Notes: a model not told the origin generated them from the sequence alone. Shown: positions 19,544 to 27,915, numbered from the stretch's first letter. The stretch: 64,000 nucleotides of DNA from Janthinobacterium sp. 17J80-10 (GCF_004114795.1 NZ_CP035311.1:806001-870000), one strand, 5' to 3'. Numbers and translations: made by a program.

Positions 19544-19987
19544 TCAATTTTTCAGGATCAGGACCGCACCTGCAATCATCAGCACGGCCCCGGCAATGCG
19601 CCAGAGGTTGATGTCATGCTGGACGAAGCCGATCGCGCCGTAGTGATCGAGCGCCAGCGAAGTGAGCAACTGTGCAGCAACGGTAATGCCGATCAGGTTT
19701 GCTGCGCCAAGTTTTTGCGCCGCCAGGATCGACGCGGCAACATAAAAGGCGCCCAGTGCGCCACCCATCCAGCTCCAGGATGGCAAGCCCGCCAGCGTCG
19801 CTGCCGAGGGCCACGGTGTGCGCACCGCAAGCGTATAGGCGAGCAGGCAAGCCGATCCCACCACAAAGGAAATGAGTGCTGCAATCAGCGGCGTGCCGAC
19901 GCCGGCGCGCAGCGAGTTGTTGACGCCCACCTGAATCGGCAGGATCACGCCGGCAGCAAGGGCCAGAAAAATGTACAGGTACGTCAT
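19544..19987 (-). CDS. DMT-family transporter (YdcZ/DUF606 type)
   Basis: Integral-membrane protein of 147 residues with about five hydrophobic helices. The N-terminal segment AGVILPIQVGVNNSLR is the family signature, and the middle carries WMGGALGAFYVAAS. The protein is half the length of a ten-helix EamA transporter, as usual for this family, so it probably dimerises. The substrate is unknown. It is convergent with the LysR gene. Confidence 0.88.
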   Translation of the reverse strand: MTYLYIFLALAAGVILPIQVGVNNSLRAGVGTPLIAALISFVVGSACLLAYTLAVRTPWPSAATLAGLPSWSWMGGALGAFYVAASILAAQKLGAANLIGITVAAQLLTSLALDHYGAIGFVQHDINLWRIAGAVLMIAGAVLILKN

Positions 19988-20152
19988 GGGCTTTCTCCAG
20001 CTTGCAAAGCGGGTCGGATAGCGCAGCGGCCTGGCAAGTCGCCGGAGGATAACACATACGCAAGGCAGTCATTTGTCTGCAAAGTGCCCGGACGACTTGC
20101 AAGCCGCAAAACTGGTAAGCTTTTGGCATCAGTCATCAAGGCGATTACCATC

Positions 20153-20485
20153 ATGGCAATGAACAATACCTATGCGGTCACCGAGCCGCCACGCGAGGAA
20201 GTCGATGCTCTCAAGGGGCCGACCCTGGTCGAATTCGGCGCGCCCTGGTGCGGCTTTTGCGGTGCCGCGCAGGCACCGCTGGCTGCTGCCATGGCGCAAC
20301 ACCCCGATGTACGCCACATCAAGATTGAAGATGGCAAAGGCCGCCGCCTGGGCCGCTCATTTGGCGTCAAGCTTTGGCCGACCCTGGTGTTCTTCAAGGA
20401 TGGTCTGGAAGTCGCCCGCCTGGTGCGTCCCGGCGACACCTCTGCCATCGAGCAGGCGCTCAGGCAAATCCAGGCGGCCAGCTAG
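20153..20485 (+). CDS. Thioredoxin-family protein
   Basis: Cytosolic thioredoxin-fold protein of 110 residues. The redox site is WCGFC (about residues 34-38), in place of the usual WCGPC of classical thioredoxin, and the cis-proline lies in LWPTLVFF. No signal peptide. The Phe between the cysteines would alter redox potential compared with TrxA, so a specialised reductase or oxidase role is possible. ATGs at 20153 and 20159 are both possible starts; AAGG lies about 11 bp upstream of the first. Confidence 0.9.
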   Translation: MAMNNTYAVTEPPREEVDALKGPTLVEFGAPWCGFCGAAQAPLAAAMAQHPDVRHIKIEDGKGRRLGRSFGVKLWPTLVFFKDGLEVARLVRPGDTSAIEQALRQIQAAS

Positions 20486-20527
20486 CAGCCGTACGCACGC
20501 CTGCCGTAACGCCGGCATCGCAAAGAT

Positions 20528-21391
20528 TCAATGGCCGTGCGCCACCAATGCCGGCGGCACCCGCTGGCGTGTGAGGCCGCCGTGCTCCAGCCAGCGGCGA
20601 GTCTGATCGGCTGCGCGCTCGATCAATTCAGCCGCACGCGAAAAATCGTAAGGCGACGCAGCCAGCGGACACAATGGCGGCACCGTGATGATCTCTGCCT
20701 GCTGGCGATACAAGGCGATCTCCATGACCAGTTGATGCGCAATCAGCAGCGTCACCGCATGCAGGGCGCTGGCGATCGCATTGCGCGGCGGCGATTCGAG
20801 CGCGCAGGCAAAGCCGGTCGGCAGGACGATGATGCGCCTGGCCCCAAGCTCAATTGCGACGCTGATCGGCGTGTTGCTGGCGATAGCGCCATCAATTAAA
20901 TATTGCTTACCAATGCGCACCGGTGGAAATACTGCCGGAATGGCGCAACTCGCCAGTACCGCATCGACCACCGGGCCGCTCGATAGCCGCACTGTAACGC
21001 CTTGCAGCAGGTCGGTCGCGACCACATGCAATGGAATGCTTGTTTGCTCAAATGTCGAATAGGGCAGGCATTGTTCGAGCACGCTGCGCAACCCGGCGGG
21101 ATCGACCGCAAAATTGCGCTGACCCAGCAAGCCAAGTACGCCGCGCCAGGCGAGCGGAAATACATCGCTTCGGCGCAGGCCGCCCCAGATCGCCTCGAGC
21201 CGGGCGACGCCGCCGGCATTCGGTGCGCAGGCAAAATAGGCGCCGTTGATCGCACCCACCGATGAGCCAATCACCAGATCAGGCACTACGCCGTAAGCGA
21301 CCAGCGCGCGCAGCATCCCTACCTGGATTGCACCGAAACTGCCGCCGCCGGCAAGTATCAGTGCTGTCGGTTGGTCTGCAAGCGGGTTCAT
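20528..21391 (-). CDS. Patatin-like phospholipase
   Basis: Lipid acyl hydrolase of 287 residues. The oxyanion loop GGGSFG (15-20), the nucleophile elbow GSSVG with Ser44, and the catalytic Asp167 in DGAIASN form the Ser-Asp dyad. A hydrophobic stretch near 225-240 may contact membranes. The ATG at 21391 overlaps the TGA of a short upstream frame that looks like a folE2 remnant, so translation may be coupled to it. The operon context upstream is ECF sigma, ferritin-like protein and cytochrome c. The substrate is not inferable. Confidence 0.9.
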   Translation of the reverse strand: MNPLADQPTALILAGGGSFGAIQVGMLRALVAYGVVPDLVIGSSVGAINGAYFACAPNAGGVARLEAIWGGLRRSDVFPLAWRGVLGLLGQRNFAVDPAGLRSVLEQCLPYSTFEQTSIPLHVVATDLLQGVTVRLSSGPVVDAVLASCAIPAVFPPVRIGKQYLIDGAIASNTPISVAIELGARRIIVLPTGFACALESPPRNAIASALHAVTLLIAHQLVMEIALYRQQAEIITVPPLCPLAASPYDFSRAAELIERAADQTRRWLEHGGLTRQRVPPALVAHGH

Positions 21392-21489
21392 TGCCCCGAT
21401 TCTGCACCGACCGCGTCGATGCACAAGTCGCGCCGATCGACTTGTGACTGGATATCGGGCAGGAAGAAGGTGTAGTCACGGGTATTCAT
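21388..21489 (-). pseudogene. folE2 (type IB GTP cyclohydrolase) N-terminal remnant, 33 codons
   Basis: The frame starts at an ATG (21489) with AGGA 5 bp upstream and encodes MNTRDYTFFLPDIQSQVDRR, then DLCIDAVG, before a stop. The pattern DIQS-x2-D-x-R-x-L-x-I-x2-VG is that of the N-terminus of FolE2 (about 260 residues in full). The rest of the gene, including the active-site Cys, is absent. The stop overlaps the patatin ATG (ATGA). It looks like a deletion that removed the body of folE2 and left its start; it may still be translated and act as a coupling leader. Confidence 0.65.
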
Positions 21490-21496
21490 GTTTATC

Positions 21497-21916
21497 CTAT
21501 TTGCGCTCGGCCTGGCGCAGGCATTCAGCCGAGCCGTTGGCCTGCCTGAGATAGGCAATCAGGGCGCTGCGCTCTTTGCTGTCGGTGACGCCGGCATAAC
21601 CCATGGTGGTGCCGGGCACCGCTTGCGTCGGGTTGGCCAGGAAGCGGTCGAGCGTCCTGGCATTCCAGATGATGTCAGCGCGTTGCATGGCTGGCGAATA
21701 GGCGAAGCCTTTCACGCTGCCGGCGCGGCGGCCGAACAGGCCGCAATGGCGCGGGCCCGTGCGGTCGTAGGCCAGCGCATGGCAAGCCAGGCAACGGGCG
21801 TAAATCGCCTCACCCGCCTTGACCTGGTCTGGCGGGGCCGCATCGGTTGCCGCTGCCGGCAGCGTGCCGGCAGCAAGCCAAAGCAAGGCGGCGATCATTC
21901 GCGCGAGCGCGGTCAT
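21497..21916 (-). CDS. Periplasmic class I c-type cytochrome
   Basis: Exported cytochrome of 139 residues. A signal peptide (about 1-24, cleaved near AAATDA) is followed by the heme-binding motif CLACH (42-46), a TGPRHCGLFGRRAG segment typical of the c2/c550 group, and TMGYAG with the axial Met. It lies 6 bp downstream of the ferritin-like gene, within the run sigma factor, ferritin-like protein, cytochrome. It should carry electrons in the periplasm; its partner is unknown. Confidence 0.92.
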   Translation of the reverse strand: MTALARMIAALLWLAAGTLPAAATDAAPPDQVKAGEAIYARCLACHALAYDRTGPRHCGLFGRRAGSVKGFAYSPAMQRADIIWNARTLDRFLANPTQAVPGTTMGYAGVTDSKERSALIAYLRQANGSAECLRQAERK

Positions 21917-21922
21917 GATCTG

Positions 21923-22501
21923 CTACGACATGAAGGCCGAGGGCACCGGCACTTCGCCCAGGGCATTGCGCAGGATCGCCCAATGCATCGCTTCGTCGCC
22001 GAGGATGCTGGCGGCGGCCTTGGCCAGGTCGCGGTTGCCGAATAGCGGCACGGCGCCCAGATAGGCGCTGACTGCGCCTTTTTCTAGCATGGCGGCGAAG
22101 CGCAGCACATCGGCCTGGGTCTTCAGGGTATCGGTGGGGAAGGTGTATTTTTCCTTGGCAGAGACGGGTTTGCCCCCCAGCTTGGCGATTGTCTTCGACA
22201 GCACATCCGCATGTTCCTTGTGATGCCCCTGGAAAGTCACTGCCAGGTCGAGCACCGGCTTTTGCAGCAGGCCGCTTTCGGCGCCCAGCTGGTAAGCGGC
22301 AATCGCTTCGAGCTCGGCGCCTAGCGCCGTGTTCAGGATATTGACGTCGGACGTCGCTGCCTTGCCGCCTTTGGCGGCCAGCGCGTCCTGTCCCGCCAGC
22401 AGGGCCACTGCAGCGCCGGACAGCAGCAGGCCGGACTGGCTCATGAATGTGCGGCGCGAGGCCATCGGTGCTGGATCGTTGGCGAAAATCAGAAAAGACA
22501 T
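21923..22501 (-). CDS. Tat-exported ferritin-like domain protein
   Basis: A 192-residue protein. From the ATG at 22501 (AGGAG 8 bp upstream) the N-terminus contains a twin-arginine motif SRRTFM followed by a hydrophobic stretch, so export in folded form is likely. The mature part is a four-helix ferritin-like domain (ferritin_2 / DUF4439 type) with helix motifs ELEAIAAYQ, FQGHHKEHADVL, MLEKGAVSAY and GDEAMHWAIL supplying Glu and His metal ligands. The metal-centre activity is unknown. It is the second gene of a sigma factor, ferritin-like, cytochrome run, which suggests a role in periplasmic oxidative or metal stress. Confidence 0.88.
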   Translation of the reverse strand: MSFLIFANDPAPMASRRTFMSQSGLLLSGAAVALLAGQDALAAKGGKAATSDVNILNTALGAELEAIAAYQLGAESGLLQKPVLDLAVTFQGHHKEHADVLSKTIAKLGGKPVSAKEKYTFPTDTLKTQADVLRFAAMLEKGAVSAYLGAVPLFGNRDLAKAAASILGDEAMHWAILRNALGEVPVPSAFMS

Positions 22502-22556
22502 GGCATTTCTCCTGTGGGTGATTGCGACAAACAATCGGTCATGACATGACCGGATA

Positions 22557-23252
22557 CTATTCAACGGGCTTCAGCCGCGCCAATACGCCGGCCACGATGC
22601 GGTCGCAGCGCTCGCCGTCAAATGTAAAAGCCTCTTCGAAGGCAAAGTCGATTTCCCGCGACAGCGCTTCCCGCAACAGGCCGCGCGCCCGGAAGAAGCG
22701 GGTCCTGACGGTGGCTTCCGGGATGTCCAGGCAGGTTGCAGTTTCCTCGACACTCATTTCTTCCAGCGCGCGCAGGACGAACACGGTACGGAATGCATCC
22801 GGCAACTGATCGATTTTGGCCTCGAGCATGGCGCGCGCCTGAGCCCGCATGGCGGCGCGTTCAGGGGATTCCGGTGCACTCTCATTCATGTTCGCCTCGG
22901 TGGGATCGCCATTCAATTCCGTCTCGCCATCCAGTCGAATCACTTTGGCGCGACGATTGTTCTTGCGGGAGCGGGCAATGGCTTCATTGATGACGATGCG
23001 CGTCAGCCATGTCGATAATTTGGCATCGCCACGAAACTTGTCGATATTGCGGTAAGCCAGCAGATAGGCTTCCTGCACCACGTCCTCGGCCTCGGTATCG
23101 TCGCGCAATATGCTGCGTGCGGTGCGGTACAGGATCTGGTTGTGTCGCCGCATCAAGAGTTCAAATGCATGAGGCACTTGCGCGCAAATTCCTTGAACAA
23201 GGTCGAGGTCGGTACATCCTGTGTCCAGTGCCTTTATTCCTGCTGGATGCAT
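22557..23252 (-). CDS. ECF-family RNA polymerase sigma factor
   Basis: Alternative sigma factor of 231 residues from the ATG at 23252, which has GGAGG 5 bp upstream; a longer frame from 23366 would lack such a site. Region 2 holds DDTEAEDVVQEAYLLAYRNI and WLTRIVINEAIARSRK. After an acidic linker, region 4 holds LPDAFRTVFVLRALEEMSVEE-type helices and IPEATVRTRFFRARGLL. No anti-sigma gene is adjacent; the ferritin-like gene follows 55 bp downstream. A GGAAC-type site upstream suggests autoregulation. Confidence 0.93.
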   Translation of the reverse strand: MHPAGIKALDTGCTDLDLVQGICAQVPHAFELLMRRHNQILYRTARSILRDDTEAEDVVQEAYLLAYRNIDKFRGDAKLSTWLTRIVINEAIARSRKNNRRAKVIRLDGETELNGDPTEANMNESAPESPERAAMRAQARAMLEAKIDQLPDAFRTVFVLRALEEMSVEETATCLDIPEATVRTRFFRARGLLREALSREIDFAFEEAFTFDGERCDRIVAGVLARLKPVE

Positions 23253-23285
23253 ACGGCCTCCGTTTATGGGTGTTAGTGCGACATT

Positions 23286-23312
23286 GGATGAAGGTAAAGA
23301 CTGGCGCGTTCC
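23286..23312 (-). promoter_or_regulatory. Candidate ECF-dependent promoter of the sigma-factor operon
   Basis: On the minus strand GGAAC (23312-23308) is followed after 16 bp by TCATCC (23291-23286), resembling the GGAAC / TC-rich promoters of ECF sigma factors. The implied transcript start lies about 25-30 bp upstream of the sigma ATG. It could mediate autoregulation. Confidence 0.45.
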
Positions 23313-23543
23313 CGAAACCTGCAAGTGCGGAGTGCAGATGAATAAACGAGGTCGCGCCAGCCGCACCCTATGCCCGGAAACCGTGGGAGAGTCATATGAG
23401 CGGACAAAGGGGGAAGACTGTGTACTTGCGCCTTGTTAAGTTTTACCGTGCTCCCGCCAATGCAGCGACACGGTCTCCGCAAGTCAGTGAAAGCGCTCGT
23501 CCGCCATGTCGTTGCTGGCATGTCCCGCTGCTGTCTTCCGTCG

Positions 23544-23765
23544 CTAGCGGCCCCGGCCTGCGCGTAAAGGATCAAGCAATTGCCGTAAATTGTTATGGTC
23601 GAGTTCATACATCAGTGCCAGCAGGCTGCCGAGCTGGCCTGGCGGGAAGCCTTCGCGCGCAAACCATCCCAGATAATGCCCCGGCAGGTCGGCCAGCAAG
23701 CGGCCTTTATATTTCCCAAAAGGCATGGTCCATGTGACCAGTAATTGTAGTGATTCAGGGGACAT
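23544..23765 (-). CDS. DUF3820 family small protein
   Basis: A 73-residue protein with the family pattern MPFGKYKGRLLADLP, then YLGWF, then LLALMYELDHNNL. Pfam describes related proteins as putative quorum-sensing-regulated virulence factors, but no biochemical role is established. No signal peptide. The ATG at 23765 follows an AGGCG stretch. Confidence 0.85.
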   Translation of the reverse strand: MSPESLQLLVTWTMPFGKYKGRLLADLPGHYLGWFAREGFPPGQLGSLLALMYELDHNNLRQLLDPLRAGRGR

Positions 23766-24116
23766 GGCGCCTGGTGTTTTCAGTATGTACGAACATTATA
23801 AGCGTGGCATCCGCAGTCATATATTTCTGCATGAATTCGCTACCGGCTTTGTCATTCCGATGCGGACTGAACATGCAGTTAACTGACGCATTCAGCCGTT
23901 GTCAGGAAAACCGCGCTTGCAATCTGATACTGGCGACAATCGACATCATGAATTCATGCGGAGATAAGTGGGCCACGTGAAGCAAGTGAAGCAAGCGTCG
24001 ACATGCATGAAAAAATGGAAGAATTTATTGTCAGGTTTATGAGTCAAAGCAAACATGAAAAAAATGTGCCTCATAGAATGAATCCACTTCACCCGTGACA
24101 TTATCCAGGAGATCTC
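23766..24116. other. Intergenic stretch, no recognised gene
   Basis: About 350 bp, A+T-rich. A short direct duplication of GTGAAGCAA lies near 23977-23994. I see no coding region with a ribosome site and no intrinsic terminator. The promoter of the gene at 24117 should lie in the last 100 bp. Confidence 0.5.
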
Positions 24117-24632
24117 ATGTCCAATATCACTTCCGCAAAATCATCCCTGCGTGCAGAGCTTGCACATGTGCAATCTGGATTGGCCTATTACAAGGCGCGT
24201 GTCGAAGCATTGAGCGCCGCGATCGATCAACTTGATTCCATCGGTGATGAAGGACAGATCGAGCTTGGGGAAGGCACGCATATGCAAAAAATGCGCAGAG
24301 CGCGCAAGAACCGGCAGGGCGCTCTGACAGCGGCAACCCCCACCGCAAAAGCATCAAAAGCTGCAAAGGCACCGAAGGCGGGACGCCAGGGCAAGGCCGG
24401 CAGCCGATTGCCCTCGACCGGCGGCGACTTTTTCCCCAACCTGATCAATGAACAACGGCAGTCCATGAGTGAATTGCTGCAGGCTGCGGCAACGCAGCTG
24501 CCGTTCAAGGCTACAGCAGACGAGCTGACCCAGATGCGTTCGCGCCTGGTCGCCGCCATCAATCACATGCTGCAAGCCGGGAAAATTCGCGACGACGGCA
24601 AGGGCCGTGGGCGGGTGTATTTCAAGGCGTGA
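24117..24632 (+). CDS. Hypothetical protein with basic Ala/Lys-rich linker
   Basis: 171 residues, unrecognised. Residues 5-45 form a probable coiled coil; 55-100 are a low-complexity Ala/Lys/Arg-rich linker resembling histone-H1-like tails; residues 110-171 form a small C-terminal domain ending in a KGRGRVYFKA strand, which looks like a winged-helix or nucleic-acid-binding module. DNA or RNA binding is a guess from charge and layout. AGGAGA 6 bp upstream of the ATG is a strong ribosome site. It is a single gene, convergent with the desaturase. Confidence 0.75.
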   Translation: MSNITSAKSSLRAELAHVQSGLAYYKARVEALSAAIDQLDSIGDEGQIELGEGTHMQKMRRARKNRQGALTAATPTAKASKAAKAPKAGRQGKAGSRLPSTGGDFFPNLINEQRQSMSELLQAAATQLPFKATADELTQMRSRLVAAINHMLQAGKIRDDGKGRGRVYFKA

Positions 24633-24683
24633 AGAGTATCGCGCTGCTGGATGCTCCGTGGGCGCATCCAGCAGCCAGTGCAA

Positions 24684-25427
24684 TTACACCCGGTTGATCT
24701 TCACAAGGCCAACCAGGGAAAACAGCCGGATCGCCAGCCAACCCATGTCGAATTCCCACCATTTTTGCGACAGCTTGGCCGACCCCGGACGGGCATGATG
24801 GTTATTGTGCAGTTCCTCGCCGCACAGGAACAGGCCTAGCGGGAAAAGATTGCGCGATGCATCACGGGTCACATTGTTGCGATAGCCGACATAGTGGGCC
24901 AGCCCGTTGACGAAGCCTGACGCCCAGAATGGCACGGTAATCACCTGGCACAACCAGATCAGTGCGCCTGTGCCAAAGCCGAACAGCGCGATATTCACCG
25001 CCAGGAACAGCGGCGCGCCCAGGAAGGGATGCTTGATATACAGCGCGTGGTCCAGCCAATCCTCCTTGACGCCCAGTCCATACATCTTGACCATGTCCTT
25101 GTCGCGCGCGGCGCGGCGGTAGAGCAGCGTTCCCTGTGTGAGCAGCTTGCCGATCCCGTGGACTTGCGGACTATGCGGATCATCCTCGGTGTCGCATTTG
25201 GCATGGTGTTTGCGATGCACCGCTACCCATTGGCGCGTCACCAGGCCGGCCGTGGTCAGCCACAGCCACAGGCGGAAAAAATGACTCAGTATCGGGTGAA
25301 AACTGATTGCCCCGTGGGTCTGCCCGCGATGCAGGTACAGGCTGACCGCCAGAAAGCTGGTCTGCATCGATGCCGCAATGAGCACGAACACGGCTAGCGG
25401 CGTGAGCTGGATAATCCCGGAATACAT
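24684..25427 (-). CDS. Membrane fatty-acid desaturase (delta-9, acyl-CoA/acyl-lipid type)
   Basis: Integral-membrane di-iron desaturase of 247 residues. The three histidine boxes are present: HRGQTH (33-38), HRKHH (71-75) and HNNHH in the C-terminal part. Two pairs of membrane helices frame them. It should introduce a cis double bond into membrane acyl chains, which matters for fluidity. The ATG at 25427 has GGAG 8 bp upstream; an earlier in-frame codon at 25463 would read through that site. It is shorter than cytochrome-b5-fused eukaryotic forms, as usual in bacteria. Confidence 0.92.
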   Translation of the reverse strand: MYSGIIQLTPLAVFVLIAASMQTSFLAVSLYLHRGQTHGAISFHPILSHFFRLWLWLTTAGLVTRQWVAVHRKHHAKCDTEDDPHSPQVHGIGKLLTQGTLLYRRAARDKDMVKMYGLGVKEDWLDHALYIKHPFLGAPLFLAVNIALFGFGTGALIWLCQVITVPFWASGFVNGLAHYVGYRNNVTRDASRNLFPLGLFLCGEELHNNHHARPGSAKLSQKWWEFDMGWLAIRLFSLVGLVKINRV

Positions 25428-25702
25428 GGTTGACTCCTTCAGTTTGCTGGATAGGCCGGGCATGTTCTTTTACATCACCTGGCCAGATTGTGATTGGCCT
25501 CCACTGTACGGGTACTGTTGTTGTGCTGATATGAAAAACAGACAAGCTTTTGGGCCTCAATTGTCGAAATGGCTTGTCAAAGTTTCATTGCGGAAATATT
25601 GTTGCGCCTGGCCGAAGCGTGAGGATTTGCAGCATCCCGCGCGCGCGCCTACAATCGCTGGCTGATGCAATGCCGATACGGCACGATCGATAAAGGGAGT
25701 AC

Positions 25703-26362
25703 ATGAAGGTATTGGTGGTCGAAGACGACCTCATGATTGGCGAAAATATCCAGATTGCCCTGGAAGGCGAAGGCATCACTGCCGAATGGGTGCGCGGCGG
25801 CGCCGATGCCGAAGCGGCCCTGGCCGCAGGCGCTTACGACGCCATGCTGCTGGATCTGGGTTTGCCGCAAAAAGACGGTATTGATGTCTTGCGCGGATTG
25901 CGTGCCCGTAAAAACAACCTGCCGGTGCTGGTGCTGACGGCGCGCGACACGGTAGCGCAGCGGGTGCTCGGCCTGAACAGCGGCGCCGACGATTACATGC
26001 TCAAGCCTTTCGACCTGGAAGAGCTGCTGGCGCGGCTGCACGCACTGGTGCGGCGCGCCCGCGGCGGCGTCGAAGCGGTCTACCGCAAGGGCGATGTCAC
26101 GGTCAATTGCGAAACGCGCCAGGTGCTGGTGACAGGCAGCCAGGTGCTGCTGTCATCGCGCGAGTGGTCGATTCTTGAAGCGCTGGTGGCGCGGCCCGGC
26201 GCCATCCTCTCGCGCAGCCAGCTCGAAGAGCGTCTGTACGGCTGGTCGGCCGAGGTCGAAAGCAACGCCGTCGAGGTATACATTCACGGCTTGCGCAAGA
26301 AGCTGGGCGCGCAATTCATCCTCAATGTGCGTGGCCTCGGTTACATGGTGGACAAGCCATGA
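25703..26362 (+). CDS. OmpR-family response regulator, QseB/PmrA/TctD-like
   Basis: A 219-residue regulator. The receiver domain (1-115) has Glu7-Asp8-Asp9, phospho-acceptor Asp51 in LLDLGLPQKDG, and Lys at ADDYMLKPF. A winged-helix DNA-binding domain follows (about 125-219) with ESNAVEVYIHGLRKKLG and the final VRGLGYMV hairpin. AAAGGGA 6 bp upstream. Its stop overlaps the ATG of the kinase gene (ATGATG), so the pair is translationally coupled. A PmrA/QseB-type box lies downstream of the pair. Confidence 0.94.
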   Translation: MKVLVVEDDLMIGENIQIALEGEGITAEWVRGGADAEAALAAGAYDAMLLDLGLPQKDGIDVLRGLRARKNNLPVLVLTARDTVAQRVLGLNSGADDYMLKPFDLEELLARLHALVRRARGGVEAVYRKGDVTVNCETRQVLVTGSQVLLSSREWSILEALVARPGAILSRSQLEERLYGWSAEVESNAVEVYIHGLRKKLGAQFILNVRGLGYMVDKP

Positions 26363-27693
26363 TGCGCTCACTGCGCATCCGCCTGATTCTCTTGCTGGGG
26401 GTCGCCATTGTCGCGGCGTCGGCAGTCCAGTTCACCACGTCGTTTCGCACTGCCATGAGCCAGGCCGACAAGCTGTTCGACTATCACATGCAGCAGATGG
26501 CGCTGGCGCTGCAGGATAGTCCCTTCCAGCAGGAACAGTGGTATTCCTCGCCGCATGACAATGACAATGCATTCGAATTCGTGATCCAGATCTGGACCGA
26601 AGATGGTGTGCGCGTCTACCAGTCGCGCCGCTACAGCTCGCTGCCCAACCAGGGCGTGCTGGGCTATTCGAATGTCACGCTCGACAATGGCGACTGGCGC
26701 GTATTTGGCGTGCGCAATGAAACCCGCATGATCCAGGTGGCGCAAAAACTGGAGGCCCGGCGCAGCCGCGCCATTTCGCTGGCGATGAAAGCGCTGTGGC
26801 CATCGATACCGGTGCTGTTGCTGCTATTGGGCGTGGTCTGGTGGGTCGTCACATCGGCACTGGCGCCGCTGGACCGCATCGGTCGCGACCTCGCCAACCG
26901 CAATGCCGATTCGCTGGCGCCGGTCGACGCCACCGGCGTGCCGCAGGAAGTCTCGCGCCTGGTGGCCGAGGTCAATTCGCTGATGGGGCGCATGGTGCAG
27001 GCGCTGCAGGCGCAAAAGCGCTTCGTGGATGATGCCGCGCATGAATTGCGTTCCTTGCTGACCGCACTCACCTTGCAGGTCAAGACGCTGTCACGCGCGC
27101 GCGATGATGCCGCGCGCGCCCAGGCGATTACGCGCTTGCAGGGCGGCGTCGACCGCGCCTCGCACTTGATGGAACAATTGCTGGTTCTGGCCAGGCAGGA
27201 TCCTCTGTCCGAGTCAGCGCCCGGCGCGCTCGTGTCGATTGCCGATTGCGTCGAACAAGCTGCCGATGAAATGACCCCGCTGGCCCTGTCGCGGCAGATC
27301 GAGTTGCATTATGGTACGTTGCCCAATACGCGCGTGCGCGGCGATGTGGAAAGCCTGCGCATGCTGGTGCGTAATCTTCTTGATAATGCCATTCGCTATA
27401 CCCCTGTTTCCGGGCAGGTACGCGTCAAGCTTGCCGTTGACGACGCGCACGCCGTGCTGGCGATTGAAGATTCCGGTTCCGGCATTCCGGCGGAAAACCG
27501 GGATCGGATATTCGACCGTTTTTATCGTGTTCCCGGCACGAATGTGAGTGGTAGCGGACTGGGTCTGGCCATCGTCAAGGCAATTGCCGATCGTTACCAT
27601 GCGAGCGTGGAGCTCGGCCAAGCTGCCTTGGGCGGCCTGGCAATTCAAGTGCGTTTCCCATTGCCGGAAGGAATTGATCAACCTAAAAATTGA
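26359..27693 (+). CDS. Sensor histidine kinase, QseC-like
   Basis: Inner-membrane kinase of 444 residues partnering the regulator just upstream. Membrane helices lie near 8-27 and 147-167 with a periplasmic sensor domain of about 120 residues between; a HAMP-like linker follows. The dimerisation domain has phospho-acceptor His228. Its H-box reads HELRSLL, lacking the Pro of the usual HELRSPL. The ATPase domain shows NAIRYTP, DSGSGIP and GSGLGLAIVK motifs. The stimulus is not deducible. Confidence 0.93.
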   Translation: MMRSLRIRLILLLGVAIVAASAVQFTTSFRTAMSQADKLFDYHMQQMALALQDSPFQQEQWYSSPHDNDNAFEFVIQIWTEDGVRVYQSRRYSSLPNQGVLGYSNVTLDNGDWRVFGVRNETRMIQVAQKLEARRSRAISLAMKALWPSIPVLLLLLGVVWWVVTSALAPLDRIGRDLANRNADSLAPVDATGVPQEVSRLVAEVNSLMGRMVQALQAQKRFVDDAAHELRSLLTALTLQVKTLSRARDDAARAQAITRLQGGVDRASHLMEQLLVLARQDPLSESAPGALVSIADCVEQAADEMTPLALSRQIELHYGTLPNTRVRGDVESLRMLVRNLLDNAIRYTPVSGQVRVKLAVDDAHAVLAIEDSGSGIPAENRDRIFDRFYRVPGTNVSGSGLGLAIVKAIADRYHASVELGQAALGGLAIQVRFPLPEGIDQPKN

Positions 27694-27769
27694 TCGTCTG
27701 CATATTATTTCTTGGCATTTGCAGGGAAAGCTGTGGTTTTTTGTGAATTCTTGTGACGCCTCGGGCTTT

Positions 27770-27786
27770 CTTAAGATTCGCCTAAG
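27770..27786 (+). promoter_or_regulatory. PmrA/QseB-type response-regulator box
   Basis: CTTAAG (27770-27775), five bases, CCTAAG (27781-27786). The known PmrA box is a direct repeat of YTTAAK with five bases between; this site differs by one base in the second half. It lies 77 bp after the stop of the adjacent QseC-like kinase gene. Confidence 0.5.
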
Positions 27787-27815
27787 CTCCCTCATGCACT
27801 ATCGTTTCATTCCTT

Positions 27816-27837
27816 GATGCGCAACAAATTGCGCATC
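27816..27837 (+). other. Perfect stem-loop within the candidate small transcript
   Basis: GATGCGCAA-CAAA-TTGCGCATC, a 9-bp stem with a 4-nt loop and no following T-run. It is a plausible 5' structure of a small RNA ending at the downstream terminator. Confidence 0.5.
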
Positions 27838-27915
27838 GGCTTGTGCGAGACTGGGTGGAGACGGCTGGCAACAGGCAAGCAGGGAAATAGCGATGAAGGC
27901 ATACCGGGCCTTTTT

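Noticed and set aside
23977-23994. Direct duplication of GTGAAGCAA
   Set aside because: Only two 9-bp copies without palindrome or spacing pattern; too little for a regulatory or CRISPR call.
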